Shown here piece after piece: positions 1 to 12,330 of a stretch of DNA of 64,000 nucleotides. The stretch lies in assembly GCA_958510875.1 (NCBI GenBank), contig OY294068.1:23974297-24038296 (forward strand), given 5' to 3'. The notes beneath the pieces were generated by a model. The model was given only the letters and a program-made list of their open reading frames with translations. It searched no databases and had not been told where the DNA came from. This stretch comes from Endomychus coccineus. Lineage: Eukaryota; Arthropoda; Insecta; Coleoptera; Endomychidae. Every line of letters begins with the position of its first letter. The first letter of the stretch is position 1. A program made the position numbers and the translations under genes.

Positions 1-50
1 CCTCACCACCGTGACTTTTGCAGATCTATTAGGTATGCCCCCTCGTTATG

Positions 51-932
51 TTAGACTCCATAGCCAGACCTTAGGTCCCCCATATAATGGGAGGGTTGTG
101 GTTTTTCCTTTCCTATCTTTGAGAACCTTAGCCTTGTTAGGCCTTTGCAGTAGTACAGTATGTGCACTGAGGTCTCCTCGTGAGACAGAACCTGCATAAA
201 GTTGTATCTGCCAGTCTGATTTTGTTCATATGTTTGTTGAGTATACAATGCCCTGTCAGGGGTTCAACCATGATTCTAGTTGATCTTCTATTCTGGCTTA
301 GTAGGTACTTCGTGCATTTTGGTGATGGTTCTTTAATGAACTCTTTGGCCTATCTCATTCATGGCGCCTTGTTCCACATTTTTGGATTTTTCATCCAAGT
401 ACTGTTATATGATTTGCACAGCCTTCGCTATACCACAGAAGGATTCTGGACCAACTAGTGCCCCACGTGCTCCTTCTAGGTCAATGAGTCAGCCTCTTCG
501 TCGCCTTTGTATCCTGTGTGGCCTGGTACGCAGACTAAAGACAGTCTGTTTCGACTACCCAACTCTTGTAGGGTTTCTAAGCAGTACCAGACAAGTTTGG
601 AACTGAATGCTTTTATAACCGCTTGACTGCCAGAGTATATGGCGATGGTGATTTTCGGCACAGTGATTTATTGTAGCACCTTCTGCCTGGAATATCATCG
701 CGTGTTTACCCAAACTCAGTGAGACTCTTGTCTTTGACTTGGCTATATATTTTCCTGCTCCTGCATCTTCCTCGGTTTTTGAGCCGTCTGTGTAACAGGT
801 CATTTCTGCATTTATTGGAGGTCTTCCCTTCCATGCTTCTCTGCCTGTTATCACTATTTTGAAGTTTTTCTCAAAGCTATACTTGGGAGGCATCTCGTCC
901 GATGGCATTCCCACTATGGGGTAAGTTTTCAA
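51..932 (-). pseudogene. Non-LTR retrotransposon RNase H domain and C-terminal tail, frameshifted
   Basis: Read on minus from about 932 downward, the translation gives an RNase H start (CYTDGSKTEEDAGAGKYI). A second frame (661-476) continues with IYSGSQAVIKAF and the end motif CVPGHTGYKGDEEAD. A third stretch (about 270-51) gives LTGHCILNKHMNKIRLAD and then ETSVHILYYC, the cysteine-containing tail typical of R1/LOA-like ORF2 proteins. RNase H would degrade the RNA template during reverse transcription of the element. At least three frame changes and several stops show it is dead. The upstream reverse transcriptase is not present between 933 and 1100, so this is a 5'-truncated copy, as is usual for non-LTR insertions. 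Clade assignment (R1/LOA-like) is inference from the tail motif. Confidence 0.8.
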
Positions 933-3900
933 CTTATTCTATAGTTCGTTATACATATTACCGAGCGACATGTTGCGCCAAATTTCAAAAACTTATTTAA
1001 AACGAACCTGACTAGAAAGGTATGCGTAACAAGATGGATAAAGACTGATTTTGGAATGAGAAAACAGCCGCATTATATTACTTCCCTCACTATAGAAAGT
1101 ATAATATTAGTGTAAGGGGAGTTTTGTGAAAAAATGTTATGTATATTATATAATAATTGAAGGTTAAAATGATGCCAATACGATAACAATAATAAACTGT
1201 GGATTTTCACGGTTCCATTAAAAATGCTGCATCAACGAAAAAAAAGATGGGAATTGTGCGTTAAAACTTTATTCCAACAATTGCTAACTAGTTTTGTAGT
1301 AATTATAACTTTACAAATAATGATTAATTATATCATGGTCTGGAAACAGATCGCAAATAGTTAAAACGTGATGGTGTGCTTCCAAGTGATGATCAAAAAG
1401 CACATTTCTTCGAAGCAAGTTGCTGTATCATGAACTTCACAATTAACCTAATAATTATATTTCAGCTTCAAAGGATCGTTGTATGATTTATATCCTTCAA
1501 ATGATATGTAAGAAACTGAAACATGATTCACAATTATGTTTTCAAAATATAATTCCATTGAAAATCATGAGCTACTTGTTCTATCAAATTAGAAGTTTTA
1601 ATGAATATTTAACATGTTACAATCTGAATGATTCCACATAACACTGCCCATCTGTTACAGCTTCGGAGAGTATCCCTCAAAGAAGCTAGATTTCCAATGT
1701 TCTTTTTTCTTATTTCACATGGTATAATTAGATACAGTTACTTTCTTTCTTACCACATTTGGTGAACCCTACAATTCTCTATAAGTCACATTCAAGATTA
1801 CAAATAATTTGTATTATTTGATATAATAAGTAAAGAGCCCAATTTTGTTTGTGACAGTTTATTATATTACAATGTCTGAAAGCTGCAATAATAAATATTA
1901 TGATACCCTGTTGATTTTTCTGAAAGTAGAGAATCGTAAAACTCCAATAAAATCAGCAACGACAATTTTCATGTTTCCACTACCTAACGTGATATTTAAG
2001 AGTTAAAAACAGTTGAAGTGAAGGTGGAATGCAACCTCCTCTGAAATCAATCAGATATTCAATATATCTCATGAAAGTCATATAAGTCACTTGTTTGTAA
2101 TTGATTGCCAGCAACGACATACATTTTTATATTCTTCCTTTTCTTATATGTTTTAGTCCGTTCCACATAAACTGCATCATAATCTTCAGAATCAGAAGAA
2201 CTTATATAAAATAACAAATTCTCAAATAATATAATATAATATCCGACGTATAATATAATACATTATGTAGGATGGATTTCTCGCGGCTAAGGTAGCGGCC
2301 GATCAGGATAGAGCGTACCATTTGCGGGTATTAAAACATTATTATTATTATTATTATAGCTCCTATCCATTACTTGTTTTCAATGAAAAGTAAAGTGAAT
2401 TAACAGATCCCAATTTTTATTTCATATTCAAATATCTTTTCTTTTTTTTTCAACTAAACTTGATTTTTAATTCAGTGAACAAAATATTTATTATCTCTAA
2501 TTTAATATTTTTCACAATTTTCAATTAACAATAAATTGTTTCAACCAAACAATATTGTTTTTAGACGACAATTAGAATTCGGATTATGTTTTTTAACTTT
2601 AAATTTGGTTTTCAGTAAATTTCATCCTTATAAAAATCATTTTCCCTTAGAATATGTGGAAGGGCGGCAAATTTTGTATCTGTTCTGGGTAGCAGAATAT
2701 GACTGGCAGTTACAAAAATAAATGCCTAAATCGATCTTTTTTTCAAACTTGGTACATTGATTTAATCTAAAAATTTACTCTAATGCTAATGCTTGATCAA
2801 CTTTCTTTTATTTTGTAGTATAATCGACCAAAAATAAATATTTGTGCTTAATTTGTGAAATTTTCATTTGCTCTTAATTTGGTCATACCAAAATGGTATG
2901 GTAATAAGACATAAATAAAAATAAATTGGGGTAATTGACGAATTAAAGTGAAAGCAATGAACACAAAACCAGCTTATATTAACAATAATAAAATTCAATA
3001 CTGTAATAATAATCACATCACCAGGTATGAACGTGAAGTGTTCTTACATTGATAAATTTTAATGTCTTTAATGCAGAATTAAATTCCCATATCTCAATTT
3101 TAGTTCTGTGTCTCGGATGAATTTCATTATGCATCATGCAATAATGTAAAATCATTGAATAATTTTGAAACGTAGTTATCAATGCTCATTGAAGAATGGA
3201 ACGTACTTGTGGTTTCAGAAATGATTCATTTGATCAACAATTTCATCATCATTTTTCAACGAGACATATTGTTTTGTCTCAATAGGTACTTCAATAGATT
3301 GTTTTATTTAGATATCATAATTCAATTTGACGTAAAATTAAGTCAGATTATATTATTGTTATTATTAGGAAAATATTACTTACAATAACTCGTGCTTTGT
3401 TATCATCGAAGCCCTCTATAGATTATGATTTTTTGAAGGAATGTATGAATTAAAATCACTAGAAATAATAATGAAACGATGGTAATCATCTTGCATCATT
3501 CAAGCTATAACAACTTTTCTAAAAATATACCTTGATACTTGAATAGTGGTTTATCTAGAGATTTGAGGTTGAGTGTTTGTTTTAGGAAATAGTAATTTAG
3601 GGTAGATAAGGTTTTAACATAATTTGAACCGATGAACTGCATCTGTCTTTTTCCATAGGCCTTTTTCTTTTATCTAATCGTTTATGGAATAAGAATATTT
3701 GGTGACACAATACAGATAATTGGCATTCAACTGTACCTCTTATTTCAAGAAGATTGTAACAAAAAATAATCCTTTCAAAAATATTTTCTAGATGTAACAG
3801 AAATTATTCCTTTCAAAAATATTTTCTTTCTAACCAATGGTTTTTTACCTACTAAAATAGTGTTAAGTACAGCGGTTATCGAAAGTATATTTGGAAATCC

Positions 3901-4127
3901 CACTTTGATTTAAATTATTTTCCTAAGCGGGTATTTTGGTGTTTGTTTCCATAAATAATAACGATTACTGTAACATCACTATATGAAAAATAATATGGAT
4001 CAATAATATCGACTTGAAGCTGAAAGACAATTTTCCTTATCTTTATCAAAACCTTTTATGTGTATAGGATCAGCTTTATTTTAATAATCGATCAAGGAAA
4101 CTCTCGGAAATATTAAGTATTTTGTAA
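933..4127. other. AT-rich intergenic stretch, no gene recognised
   Basis: No reading frame here has recognisable protein character; the short open frames look like chance. It contains a short (ATT)n run at about 2337-2358 and a near-duplicate of a 30-odd-base segment (CCTTTCAAAAATATTTTCT) at about 3767 and 3812. A short GC-richer patch at 2277-2330 shares the string TAAGGTAGCGGCC (with one change) with 41050-41065 and is probably a repeat remnant. Confidence 0.5.
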
Positions 4128-4802
4128 CAGGAATCAATCTTCTGGAAAATATTTCTCTTTGCCATTCAATTGATTTTCGTCATTTATTAAGTGAATTTAA
4201 TACCAAAATATTTATATATATATATACATTTTTTGCACTATTTAATTTGGATTCAATCTTCTGAAAAATATTTCTTTTTGCCATTCACTTGAATTTATTA
4301 ATTGAAGTTAATACCAAAACATATACACATATATATATTTTTTTGTACCTACTATTTAATTTGGATTCAATCCTCTGGAAAATACTTCATTTTCGTCATT
4401 TATTAAGTGAATTTATTACCAAAATATGTATATATATATATATTTTTTTTGTACTATTTAATTTGGATTTAATCTTCTGAAAAATATTTCTTTTTACCAT
4501 TCACTTGATTTTCGTCATTTATTAAGTGAATTTTATTGCAAATTATATATATATATATTTTTTTTTTGTACTATTCAATTTGGATTCAATCTTCTGAAAA
4601 ATATTTATTTTTGCCATTCATTTGATTTCCGTCATTTATTAAGTGAATTTAATACCAAAATATATATATTTTTTTTGTATTATTTAATTTGGATTCAATC
4701 TTCTGAAAAATATTTCTTTTTGCCATTCACTTGATTTTCTTCATTTATTAAGTCAATTTAATACCAAAATATAAATATATATTTTTGTACTATTTAATTT
4801 GG
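4128..4802. repeat. Minisatellite, about six copies of a 100-120 bp unit
   Basis: Six successive copies each run from ATTCAATCTTCTGAAAAAT through GCCATTCACTTGATTTTCG and CATTTATTAAGTGAATTTA to a (TA)n tract and GTACTATTTAATTTGG. Approximate copy starts are 4128, 4251, 4365, 4467, 4584 and 4693. The third copy lacks an internal segment. The TA tract length varies between copies (about 8-16 bases). Each unit contains a small inverted pair (CACTTGA / TTAAGTG). It lies about 1 kb upstream of the FoxD coding sequence. Confidence 0.9.
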
Positions 4803-5853
4803 ATTCGAGTTGAATTTGTTGAACGCTTTTTAAAACTGTATCTATCTCAAACAGAAAAATAGTGACACGTGCCACTTTGTCAATGACGGTCTCACGTTAT
4901 ATACTGTATATTGAATTGAATGTATGAGGCCATATTATTCAGAATCAAACGATCTGAGCCAACGTATCAATCGACAGTCGATCATATACACAAGACATCT
5001 CATTATTAAATATGGTTGGCAAGACTAACTGAAATCCGCTCAAACTGAAATAAAAAATAAATTAATTACACTTTATTCTCTGATCTTTCATATCGTGTAA
5101 TATAAATCTCAAAACATCTGTTGTAAAGCACGAAAACACCTTTATATGGAGTATAAAAATCCATCGCCATTCTCGGCAAATAATAAACACTCTTTAGGAA
5201 CGTGAAAATCCGAAGCAAACTTAATGCCTTAGGGGTGACAGGGGCGTGTCCCACAAAGGGTGGTAGGCGGGGCACGTCGCATTCCCCACCACGACCGCTT
5301 TGTTTTGACGTTACCAACCCGGAAATGTGGTGGCCCAAACTATCATTGTTCTTAGCAAGATAATATTGGTATAACATTTCAGGATAGCATCGCCAGTTGT
5401 CGTCAAAACCTCAGTGATTACAAGACGAAGTGTAAAAACTATAATAATAGTAAATTCGCGACAAAGGGAAATCTTATCTGAATGATCCCTTTGATAAAGA
5501 TAGACACTTTTATAAAGCAACAAACTCATACGATTACCGTAGAACATTACAACTGATCTGTTTAATTATTTACCTTTGAAATTTATGTTTCGTGTGTTGA
5601 AAACTAGAAGATAATAATATTTACTTGAACAGTGCTACATTTAAAAACAAGAACAATTGTCTAAACAAAACAGTGATTAAGACATCTCTCTGAAAGTGTG
5701 TTATTTAATACCATTCAAACAGTTACTCAAGGTTTAGAAGATTGTGTTATAAGTAAGGTATTTACCAATATTAGAATTGAATTTTGATCATCGATTGATG
5801 CACGCATTTAGACATTAGTGTCTACCTTGATTTGTATTTCAATTGTTATCTGA
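4803..5853 (+). promoter_or_regulatory. FoxD upstream region and presumed 5' UTR
   Basis: This is the kilobase directly before the FoxD start codon and has no coding content on either strand that looks real. A GC-rich island at about 5225-5320 stands out from the AT-rich surroundings. It contains GGGGCGTGTCCC and GGGGCACG, which resemble GC-box/KLF-type sites, and an E-box CACGTG lies at about 4867. The role as proximal promoter is inferred from position and composition; no TATA/initiator pair could be assigned with confidence. Confidence 0.35.
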
Positions 5854-6831
5854 ATGCTCACTATGGATAGTAGTTGTGGTCGGATGACCACGCCAGATTT
5901 ACAAACAGAAATGCTTTTGGACCAAACGTATTCAATGTCTGCAAGTCCCCTGGATCTTCGTGGAAACTCCACAGACAATAACGACATTACAAAAGAAGAA
6001 AAATACGGGAAAGATAAGTCGAAAAAATCGGGTCACCAACTCATCAAACCTCCATATTCGTATATAGCACTTATAACGATGGCCATATTGCAATCCCCCC
6101 ACAAAAAATTAACTCTTAGTGGTATTTGTGAGTTCATAATGACCCGCTTTCATTATTATCGAGAGAAATTTCCCGCTTGGCAAAATTCGATTCGACACAA
6201 TCTGTCGTTGAACGATTGCTTCATCAAGATTCCCCGTGAGCCAGGAAATCCAGGCAAAGGTAATTACTGGACTTTAGACCCGATGGCTGAGGATATGTTC
6301 GACAATGGAAGTTTCCTGCGACGGAGAAAGCGGTACAAAAGACCCTCGCCGAATATAATTCTGCGGGACCATCATGCGTCGGCAATGGTAGCGTCGTTCT
6401 TATCGCAAGAGAATTACCACAACAACCTTTTTGCTCATCATGGTATGCGTAACCCTTATACGTATTTAACAGGAATGTCTTCCAGTTTATCCAGTGGATT
6501 ACCGTTATTGCCTCCAATGGATCTAACGCGTTTGAGTTTGAGTCATTTGGGCATCGTCCCACAGCCATCTATATGTAAACCAGTACCTGTTCAACCCAGT
6601 GTTACACCGATCTCTGATTCAGAAGATTACGTTCCAACGGAAATTAGCAAAAAGAGCAAAAATGGATTTTCCATAGAATCGATTATAGGAGCTGATTTTA
6701 AAAGTATGAGTAGACCTCAGAATTTAATCACCAAAATTAAACCAGAAAATTCGGAAATCGTATTGTCAAGAATGCATAACGAACACTCTGCATTTTCGCC
6801 GTTATCGGCTTCTGACGAATGGACCAGGTGA
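5854..6831 (+). CDS. FoxD: Forkhead-box transcription factor, FoxD class (fd59A-like)
   Basis: Single-exon protein of 325 residues. The forkhead winged-helix DNA-binding domain spans about residues 65-163, from [18 protein letters not shown] to [14 protein letters not shown], with recognition helix [13 protein letters not shown] (111-123) and wing [23 protein letters not shown] with [17 protein letters not shown] is diagnostic of the FoxD class over FoxA, FoxB or FoxL1. A C-terminal FSIESIIG at 272-279 matches the eh1-type Groucho-binding motif found in FoxD repressors, so a nuclear, sequence-specific repressor in embryonic patterning or neural cells is likely. It is shorter than Drosophila fd59A, mostly in the low-complexity flanks. 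The start could be the ATG at 5854 or 5863. CCAG/GTGAAA at the stop resembles a splice donor, so an alternative C-terminus cannot be excluded. Frame, domain and stop are intact. Confidence 0.95.
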   Translation: MLTMDSSCGRMTTPDLQTEMLLDQTYSMSASPLDLRGNSTDNNDITKEEKYGKDKSKKSGHQLIKPPYSYIALITMAILQSPHKKLTLSGICEFIMTRFHYYREKFPAWQNSIRHNLSLNDCFIKIPREPGNPGKGNYWTLDPMAEDMFDNGSFLRRRKRYKRPSPNIILRDHHASAMVASFLSQENYHNNLFAHHGMRNPYTYLTGMSSSLSSGLPLLPPMDLTRLSLSHLGIVPQPSICKPVPVQPSVTPISDSEDYVPTEISKKSKNGFSIESIIGADFKSMSRPQNLITKIKPENSEIVLSRMHNEHSAFSPLSASDEWTR

Positions 6832-6952
6832 AACATTTCGCAATGAATAATTTATGTATGCTAAGCTAATTTTAAGTATGTACTTGTTTTGTCATGACCA
6901 AAGATTGAGAGAGTGATTTTCTTGATGCAATATTTATTAAATAATTAGGTTT

Positions 6953-6958
6953 AATAAA
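6953..6958 (+). terminator. Polyadenylation signal AATAAA downstream of FoxD
   Basis: First AATAAA after the FoxD stop, about 125 bases downstream, in AT-rich 3' flank. Further AATAAA-like strings follow, so the true 3' end is uncertain. Confidence 0.4.
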
Positions 6959-8394
6959 AAGAAAATCCATATTTGCTAAACTGATAATATATACTGTGTA
7001 TAAAAATCAATACTTAGTTTAATAAGTAATTTGCAATTTATTTATTTAACGTTGTCGATATTTTCAGATTGTAAGATTATGACATTGCCAAATAATTATC
7101 AATAATTTTAAGCTAGTATCTATTGTCGTTACTATCATATTGATTTTTAAATTGGACCCCACCTTTTGTTCATGAATTAGCTAGTCAATCCTGATTTCAT
7201 TGAATATTAATTTGGTTACTGAGAATTGATTAACTTAAATTTGTGATTTGCTCATGCACATATGTGAAAATAAAACTGCTATTCGAAACAAAAAAAATGT
7301 TTTACAATAAATTCAAAAATACCCTCCACACCATTATGTCAATATTCAGAGACTTGATTTTGATTCATTTCACAATACGGGATTTTATGTTTTATGATAA
7401 AATTATATGTATGAGTAAGTTCTTTGAATATGTTATATTTCTATTATCAGGTGTAATTGACATTTCAAATAAAAACCAACTGTTATACAAGTTGATATTC
7501 AAAATCAGAATTTCAGGACTTTGTGGTATATTCCATCTTTCAATTGTGAAATTTAGAGGAAAATCATACAAATTGTTGATAATATGATTTTGTATATAAT
7601 ACGAGAAAAATTAAATATTGTATATTTGTGTTCTGTAAATTTCTGTATTATTTCATATTGTAAATATGTAAATTTATAATATAAGAATAAATTGTTAGAT
7701 TGTACTTCTGATATTCAGAAAATACTAATTATTTATTAAAAAAATTGTAGTTTTATTACCTGATCAAGTTCTATCAAGCCACATTATTCTTTTTTCAAAA
7801 TAGAAATCAGTAGTTTAGTAAACTTAGGATTTTTATTCTTGTACTATTGTACTATTTATAATATGAGTTTATTCAGATTTAATATTCTCATTTAGGTATA
7901 TTATAGTAGGAAGAACAATATGTTCCAACTGTTCTTGTTTTTCGTTGTATAAAAATAGAATAAAAATGAAGTGAATAGAATCAGTAGTATTTATAGTATT
8001 CGACGAATACGTTTTCAGTAGTTTGCTTAAGATCTCACTCAAAATGATCGATAATAAGTTATTTTATATATTTCCAACAATTAATACTATAAAGAACATT
8101 TAGCATAGAGCCTATTTATTTTTACTTTCCTCTCTATAAGTAGTATCAGTTTTGAGCTTTTCTTAATCTATTTTTGAGGTGATGTCTGTATCTGCTATAG
8201 TGCCTAACCCACTGTGCACCATTCCTATTGAAAGTACGGATTTGAAATTTTGCACATCGCTTTAAATTGGTAATTTTAACATTCATCTTCAGTTTTTCAT
8301 ATAGAATTATAGTATTTTATTGAACCATAATGACAACAAAGTTTTCGATTCCAAATATATGTACTATGTACATTATAGGTATAGGTATGTCTAT
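6959..8394. other. FoxD 3' flank, AT-rich, nothing recognised
   Basis: Contains 3' UTR or intergenic sequence only. Open frames such as the one at 7243-7587 have low-complexity, unlikely protein composition and no family resemblance. Confidence 0.5.
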
Positions 8395-8990
8395 TATATA
8401 TAAATTTTTGGGAAATAGGTCACAATAACGCATATGCTATCAATGTCTAAAACGGGATTTCTCAAAACTAATTGTATCAGCACAAAGCGTCCTTATTGCA
8501 CCAATTTCAATTGAAAATGCCCACGCCGCCGAAACGAACAGAAACACGAGTTATCGAAATTGTAACACATTAATGTTTTAAGTATATGGATATGTATCAA
8601 GAAGCCACTGCATAGCAATCTACTTCTAATATTCGAAAACATCTCATGCAATGTTTGAATAAGACTAAAACCAAACTATGGTACACTCAGGTATCCACTT
8701 TCGAACCAGATGCTGAAGATTTATGAGGTAATAATAAAATATTGTCAGACTTTACTAGAAATATTGCTCTTTCCGGAGTCTACCTAAAATATACTTTTAA
8801 CATTATAATTGCGCATGTAGGAATTTTGCAAGGGTTTTAATTTATTAAATTAGTAAATAAATTTGACTTAATGATTGTTCTATGATTTACAGGTTTAGAA
8901 TCACGTTTTATGTGAATCATCACCAGGATAGATCTTGTATAATAATTGATTTCCTTTGTTAAAATATTAACATTTTTGTAATCGAAAGTT
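8395..8990 (-). pseudogene. Penelope-like element, 3' end and endonuclease tail (family 1)
   Basis: On minus, 8990-8850 encodes the degraded end of a GIY-YIG endonuclease (EMIHIKRD-like, VNHR), closely matching the better copy at 63417-63995. It is followed by 3' non-coding sequence shared with 42135-41820 (for example AGAAGCCACTGCATAGCAAT) and the family end, read on plus as GGGAAATAGGTCACAATAAC near 8410. The hammerhead-like motif expected between 8420 and 8450 is deleted. It lies head-to-head with the plus-strand copy that starts at about 9000. Stops and frameshifts make it inactive. Confidence 0.8.
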
Positions 8991-8999
8991 ATAAAAAAA

Positions 9000-10052
9000 A
9001 GTGTTATAAACAGCCTTACAGATCGCGCTGTTAAATTGTCCTACCCAGAGGACCTTCCCAAAAATTTGGAAATTGTTCGTAATACACTGGAAATGAATGG
9101 CTAACTGAAAACTTTTTCAACCCAATCATTAAAGGAAGAATAAACAAAATCTATAATTGTACGTCATATATAAATAATATAAACGGTAATACAGATAATT
9201 TTATAACATAACCATACATTCCGGAGACCTCAGAGAAATGTTCAAAAAAATATGATATAAATGTTGCTCATAAAACTTACTAACTGTGTTGGTAAATATT
9301 TTTTGAATCTAAAATTTTTAATACCTAAAGATGAACATACCCCCACAGGATATGAATTAAATTGTTTAGATTGCAATGGGATTTATACAGGAATTTCTGA
9401 ATTATATTTACAATGTAGAATGTATGGTTATAAGTATAGTACTAGAAACAAAAAATTTGAAAATTTTACCGTCTCTGCTAAACATTGTATTGACTAAAAC
9501 CATCAATTCGATTACAAAAATTTTAATATCTCAACTAAATAAACCAATCATTATAAAATATCTATCCTGGAGATGATTCACATAAAACGTGACTTTATGT
9601 CGGTAAATCATAGAACAGACGTTCAATCATTAAGTCATATTTATACTAATTTGATTAATTAAAACCCTTGCAAATTTCTACATGCGTCTTTAAAATGTTT
9701 AAATTATATTTTAGGTAGAATCCATTCTAGTAAAGTCTGACAACCGTTTCCCATATGTCTTTAACATCTGGTTCAAAAGTGGATACTCGATTGTATTGAT
9801 TAATGTGTCACAATTTCGATTACTCGTGCTTCTGTTCATTCCGGCGACGTGGGCATTTTTAATTGAAATTAAGGACGCTTTGTGCTTGATACAATTAGTT
9901 TTAAGAAATCCCGTTTTAGACATTGATACTTCTTCTGATGATGTTCGTGAGACCGAAACGTACGTAAAGACGAAAATAATAAGTATATGTGTTAGTGTGA
10001 CTCATTTGCCGAGAATTTATATATAATTCACAGCTGGGTCAAGAATCACTAT
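9000..10052 (+). pseudogene. Penelope-like element fragment with GIY-YIG endonuclease (family 1)
   Basis: From about 9010 plus reads YPEDLPKNLEIVRNTLEMN, then after stops TFFNPIIKGRINKIYN. At 9261-9497 comes NCVGKYFLNLKFLIPKDE and the endonuclease core LNCLDCNGIYTGISELYL with RMYGYKYSTRN. Penelope-like elements combine a reverse transcriptase with this GIY-YIG nuclease, which nicks target DNA; the CxxC before the core is a family hallmark. Frameshifts and an early stop at 9495-9497 show decay. The 3' non-coding part carries a hammerhead-like motif (about 9929-9972) and ends in GAGAATTTATATATAATTC plus an extension CAGCTGGGTCAAGAATC that also occurs, inverted, at the left end of the palindromic copy near 36476. 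Confidence 0.85.
9929..9972 (+). ncRNA. Hammerhead-like ribozyme motif, partly degraded
   Basis: CTGATGA at 9935-9941, then TGTTCGTGAGACC as stem II, then GAAAC, then GTACGTAAAGACG. Compared with the intact copies at 36.5/36.8 kb and 63.0 kb, one stem II base is changed (GTTC for GGTC) and stem I is weakened (TTCTT for GTCTT). Penelope-like elements are known to carry hammerhead ribozymes in their terminal repeats. Self-cleavage of this copy is doubtful. Confidence 0.6.
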
Positions 10053-11346
10053 TAATTTCTATGCTTTGTGGTATCATGGAAAAGTGTTATATTATAGTTA
10101 TAGTTTTGATAGTTCATATGATACCAGGTGTTAGTATAAAGCAAGGCTATATCATAGTGTGAACAATTTTCACAGTCAGTATGAAACATAGAGTTGTACA
10201 ATACATTATTTAGACCATTTGGATAATATTCCAAATGTAATATAGAGTATAATTTAAAGTTTTTAATTAGTTTCTAAATCATTTCCAATGTATTTTCTTT
10301 TCCTACGATCATAATTGAGCAGCAGAAGTGTCCGTAAGCGAATAAATGTGCTAACAAAAATGAGGGAATTCAGTGACCGATTGATCACAGCTCATTGATT
10401 TTCATACCAGTATTTCCTATTGAAATTTGGATGGAAATATTACTATACAAGTATTAATCTTTGAATATTTGTTTACATAGAAGATGTAACTAACTAGTTC
10501 ATGTTCAAATCGTTCGTGAAAATTTTCTTATTAATTCCCCCATCTCACATAATTTACAATATGTTCACTACTAAGCTGCCTAGTGTGGAAAATATCCAAA
10601 TACCTTTGTAAATTTATGGATATGTATATAAGCTTATTTAATCTCATGGAATCTAAATTCTTGCCCTCATTCTATGAGCTAATTGTGTGAAATTTAGGAT
10701 TATAAATATACGAAACACAATGTAGCGATTATTAATGATAAACGAAATATATTCTGGCAAAATATTTATCTAACATTCTTGCATAATAAGTGGAACAGGT
10801 AAAATAACATTATTTTATAATCGTTATACCATCTTATCAAAAGTTACACTGCATGTTTGTTTAGATTTGAAACGTTCCAAGCTTTGAAAGTAGAGTAAAA
10901 AGGTTTTTATTTGTCTTTTGATAATAATTGTGTTGAATATACATATGCATATTGTGATATTTTGTTTTATTTATTCTGCTATAAATTAGGACAATCTTAA
11001 ATAAAGTTATCATTTAACATGTTCTTATAATATACAAATGCTTCATCGGTGGCATTCAAGTCATCTACTGAAAGTAACTATGTTTACTGACGAGCCAAAA
11101 CACATTATTTAATTTGTAGTTCGTTTAATAAATATCTTTCTACCGCACTTCTTCATGAAACTAGTGGTAGGTAACAAGTTATCTTGAATATTTAAGATAT
11201 AATTCATCATGAATCTAGACTATTAGGAATTACTGGCAGTAATAATTGAAACGTCACTTCAGATAAGTTAGTTCGCCTACAAACGCTGCACTGAATATAC
11301 AGTGCTTTCGTAAAGTACTGAATAAATTCATTTTTAGAAAAACTAT
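10053..11346. other. AT-rich intergenic stretch
   Basis: No gene recognised. At 11290-11330 a segment (CAGTGCTTTCGTAAAGTACTGAAT) resembles the interior of the neighbouring foldback at 11565-11600, so it may be a partial duplicate of that element. Confidence 0.4.
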
Positions 11347-11920
11347 CCATTTCTGAGGAATCTCATGAAACAGGTCGATTTTTCATCTTAATTTGTCACA
11401 TTAATAAGGGAAAAATAAATATACAGAGTGATCCACGTTTGAGTAATGTCGTCCGCGAGAATTTTTTTGAATAGAACATCCTATATATTATTCAATTTTT
11501 GGAATCTCCATGGAAAGCTGAATTCAAAAATATATCACACATAGGGTTTGTATATAGTGCGTCCGTTAAATTCAGTGCTCTCGAAAAGTAGTGGATGAAT
11601 TTGAAAGAATGCCCAAATGAAAATAAAAGTAGACCGGTTCGAGAATTTTTACCAAAAATTGTTTCTTCAATTTCTCACTACTTTACAAGAGCACTGAATT
11701 TAACGAACGCACTGTATACAAACCATATGTGTGATATATTTTTTAATTCATCCTTCCATGGAGATTCCAAAAATTGAGTAATATATAGTGTTCAATTTGA
11801 CTAAATTGTCGCGGAAGAAATTACTCAAACGTGGATTACCCTGTATATTTAATTTTCCCTTATAAATGTGGCCAATTGAAATTAAAAATAGACCTGTTTC
11901 AGGAGATTCCTCAGAAATGG
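11347..11920. mobile_element. Foldback/MITE-like palindrome, about 574 bp
   Basis: Left end CCATTTCTGAGGAATCTC is mirrored by GAGATTCCTCAGAAATGG at the right end. The arms remain complementary inward through GATCCACGTTTGAGTAA / TTACTCAAACGTGGAT and the GTGCTCTCG / AGAGCAC region, with the centre near 11633. No transposase is encoded, so it is a non-autonomous element. The inner ends ACAGAGTGATCCACG and CGTGGATTACCCTGTA resemble Tc1/mariner-type termini, which suggests the outer arms are inverted host sequence or a second layer. Confidence 0.8.
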
Positions 11921-12330
11921 AAAAATTAGAAAAACGATGGACAAAAAGTATCGGGCTATAAGGTCAATGCTGAGAAATAGACTAAGTTTTGGCCAAATAA
12001 ATCATTTCTGACAAATCGGGAGAACGAGGCGGCCATAGGAATGCTCCATCATTCGCTATCCCCTGGTCATAAAATACTTCCTGCAGAAACTAAGTAGGCA
12101 TTGTGAGGAGGTGCGCCATCATACTGATAAAAAATGTTTCGATGTTCGACCAGAGGTAAATTTTCTAGGTAATTTCTTTCAAAATTCCTTTATATATTTA
12201 AATATCCTTCACCTGAAAAATTATGATTATTTAGTTAATGGTGGATAAATCTAGCCTATTTGCTTTTACCATTTAAATTTTCTTCGAAGAAGTGTAAAGC
12301 TACTACCCTATAACTCCTGATTGCACAATA

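Noticed and set aside
4128..4802. CRISPR-like regular repetition
   Set aside because: Units are directly adjacent with no unique spacers, in an insect-type genome; it is a minisatellite.
6224..6568. 114-residue frame antisense to FoxD
   Set aside because: Shadow of the FoxD coding frame with no independent support.
7243..7587. 114-residue frame after FoxD
   Set aside because: AT-rich chance frame in the 3' flank; I/F/K-rich with no family resemblance.
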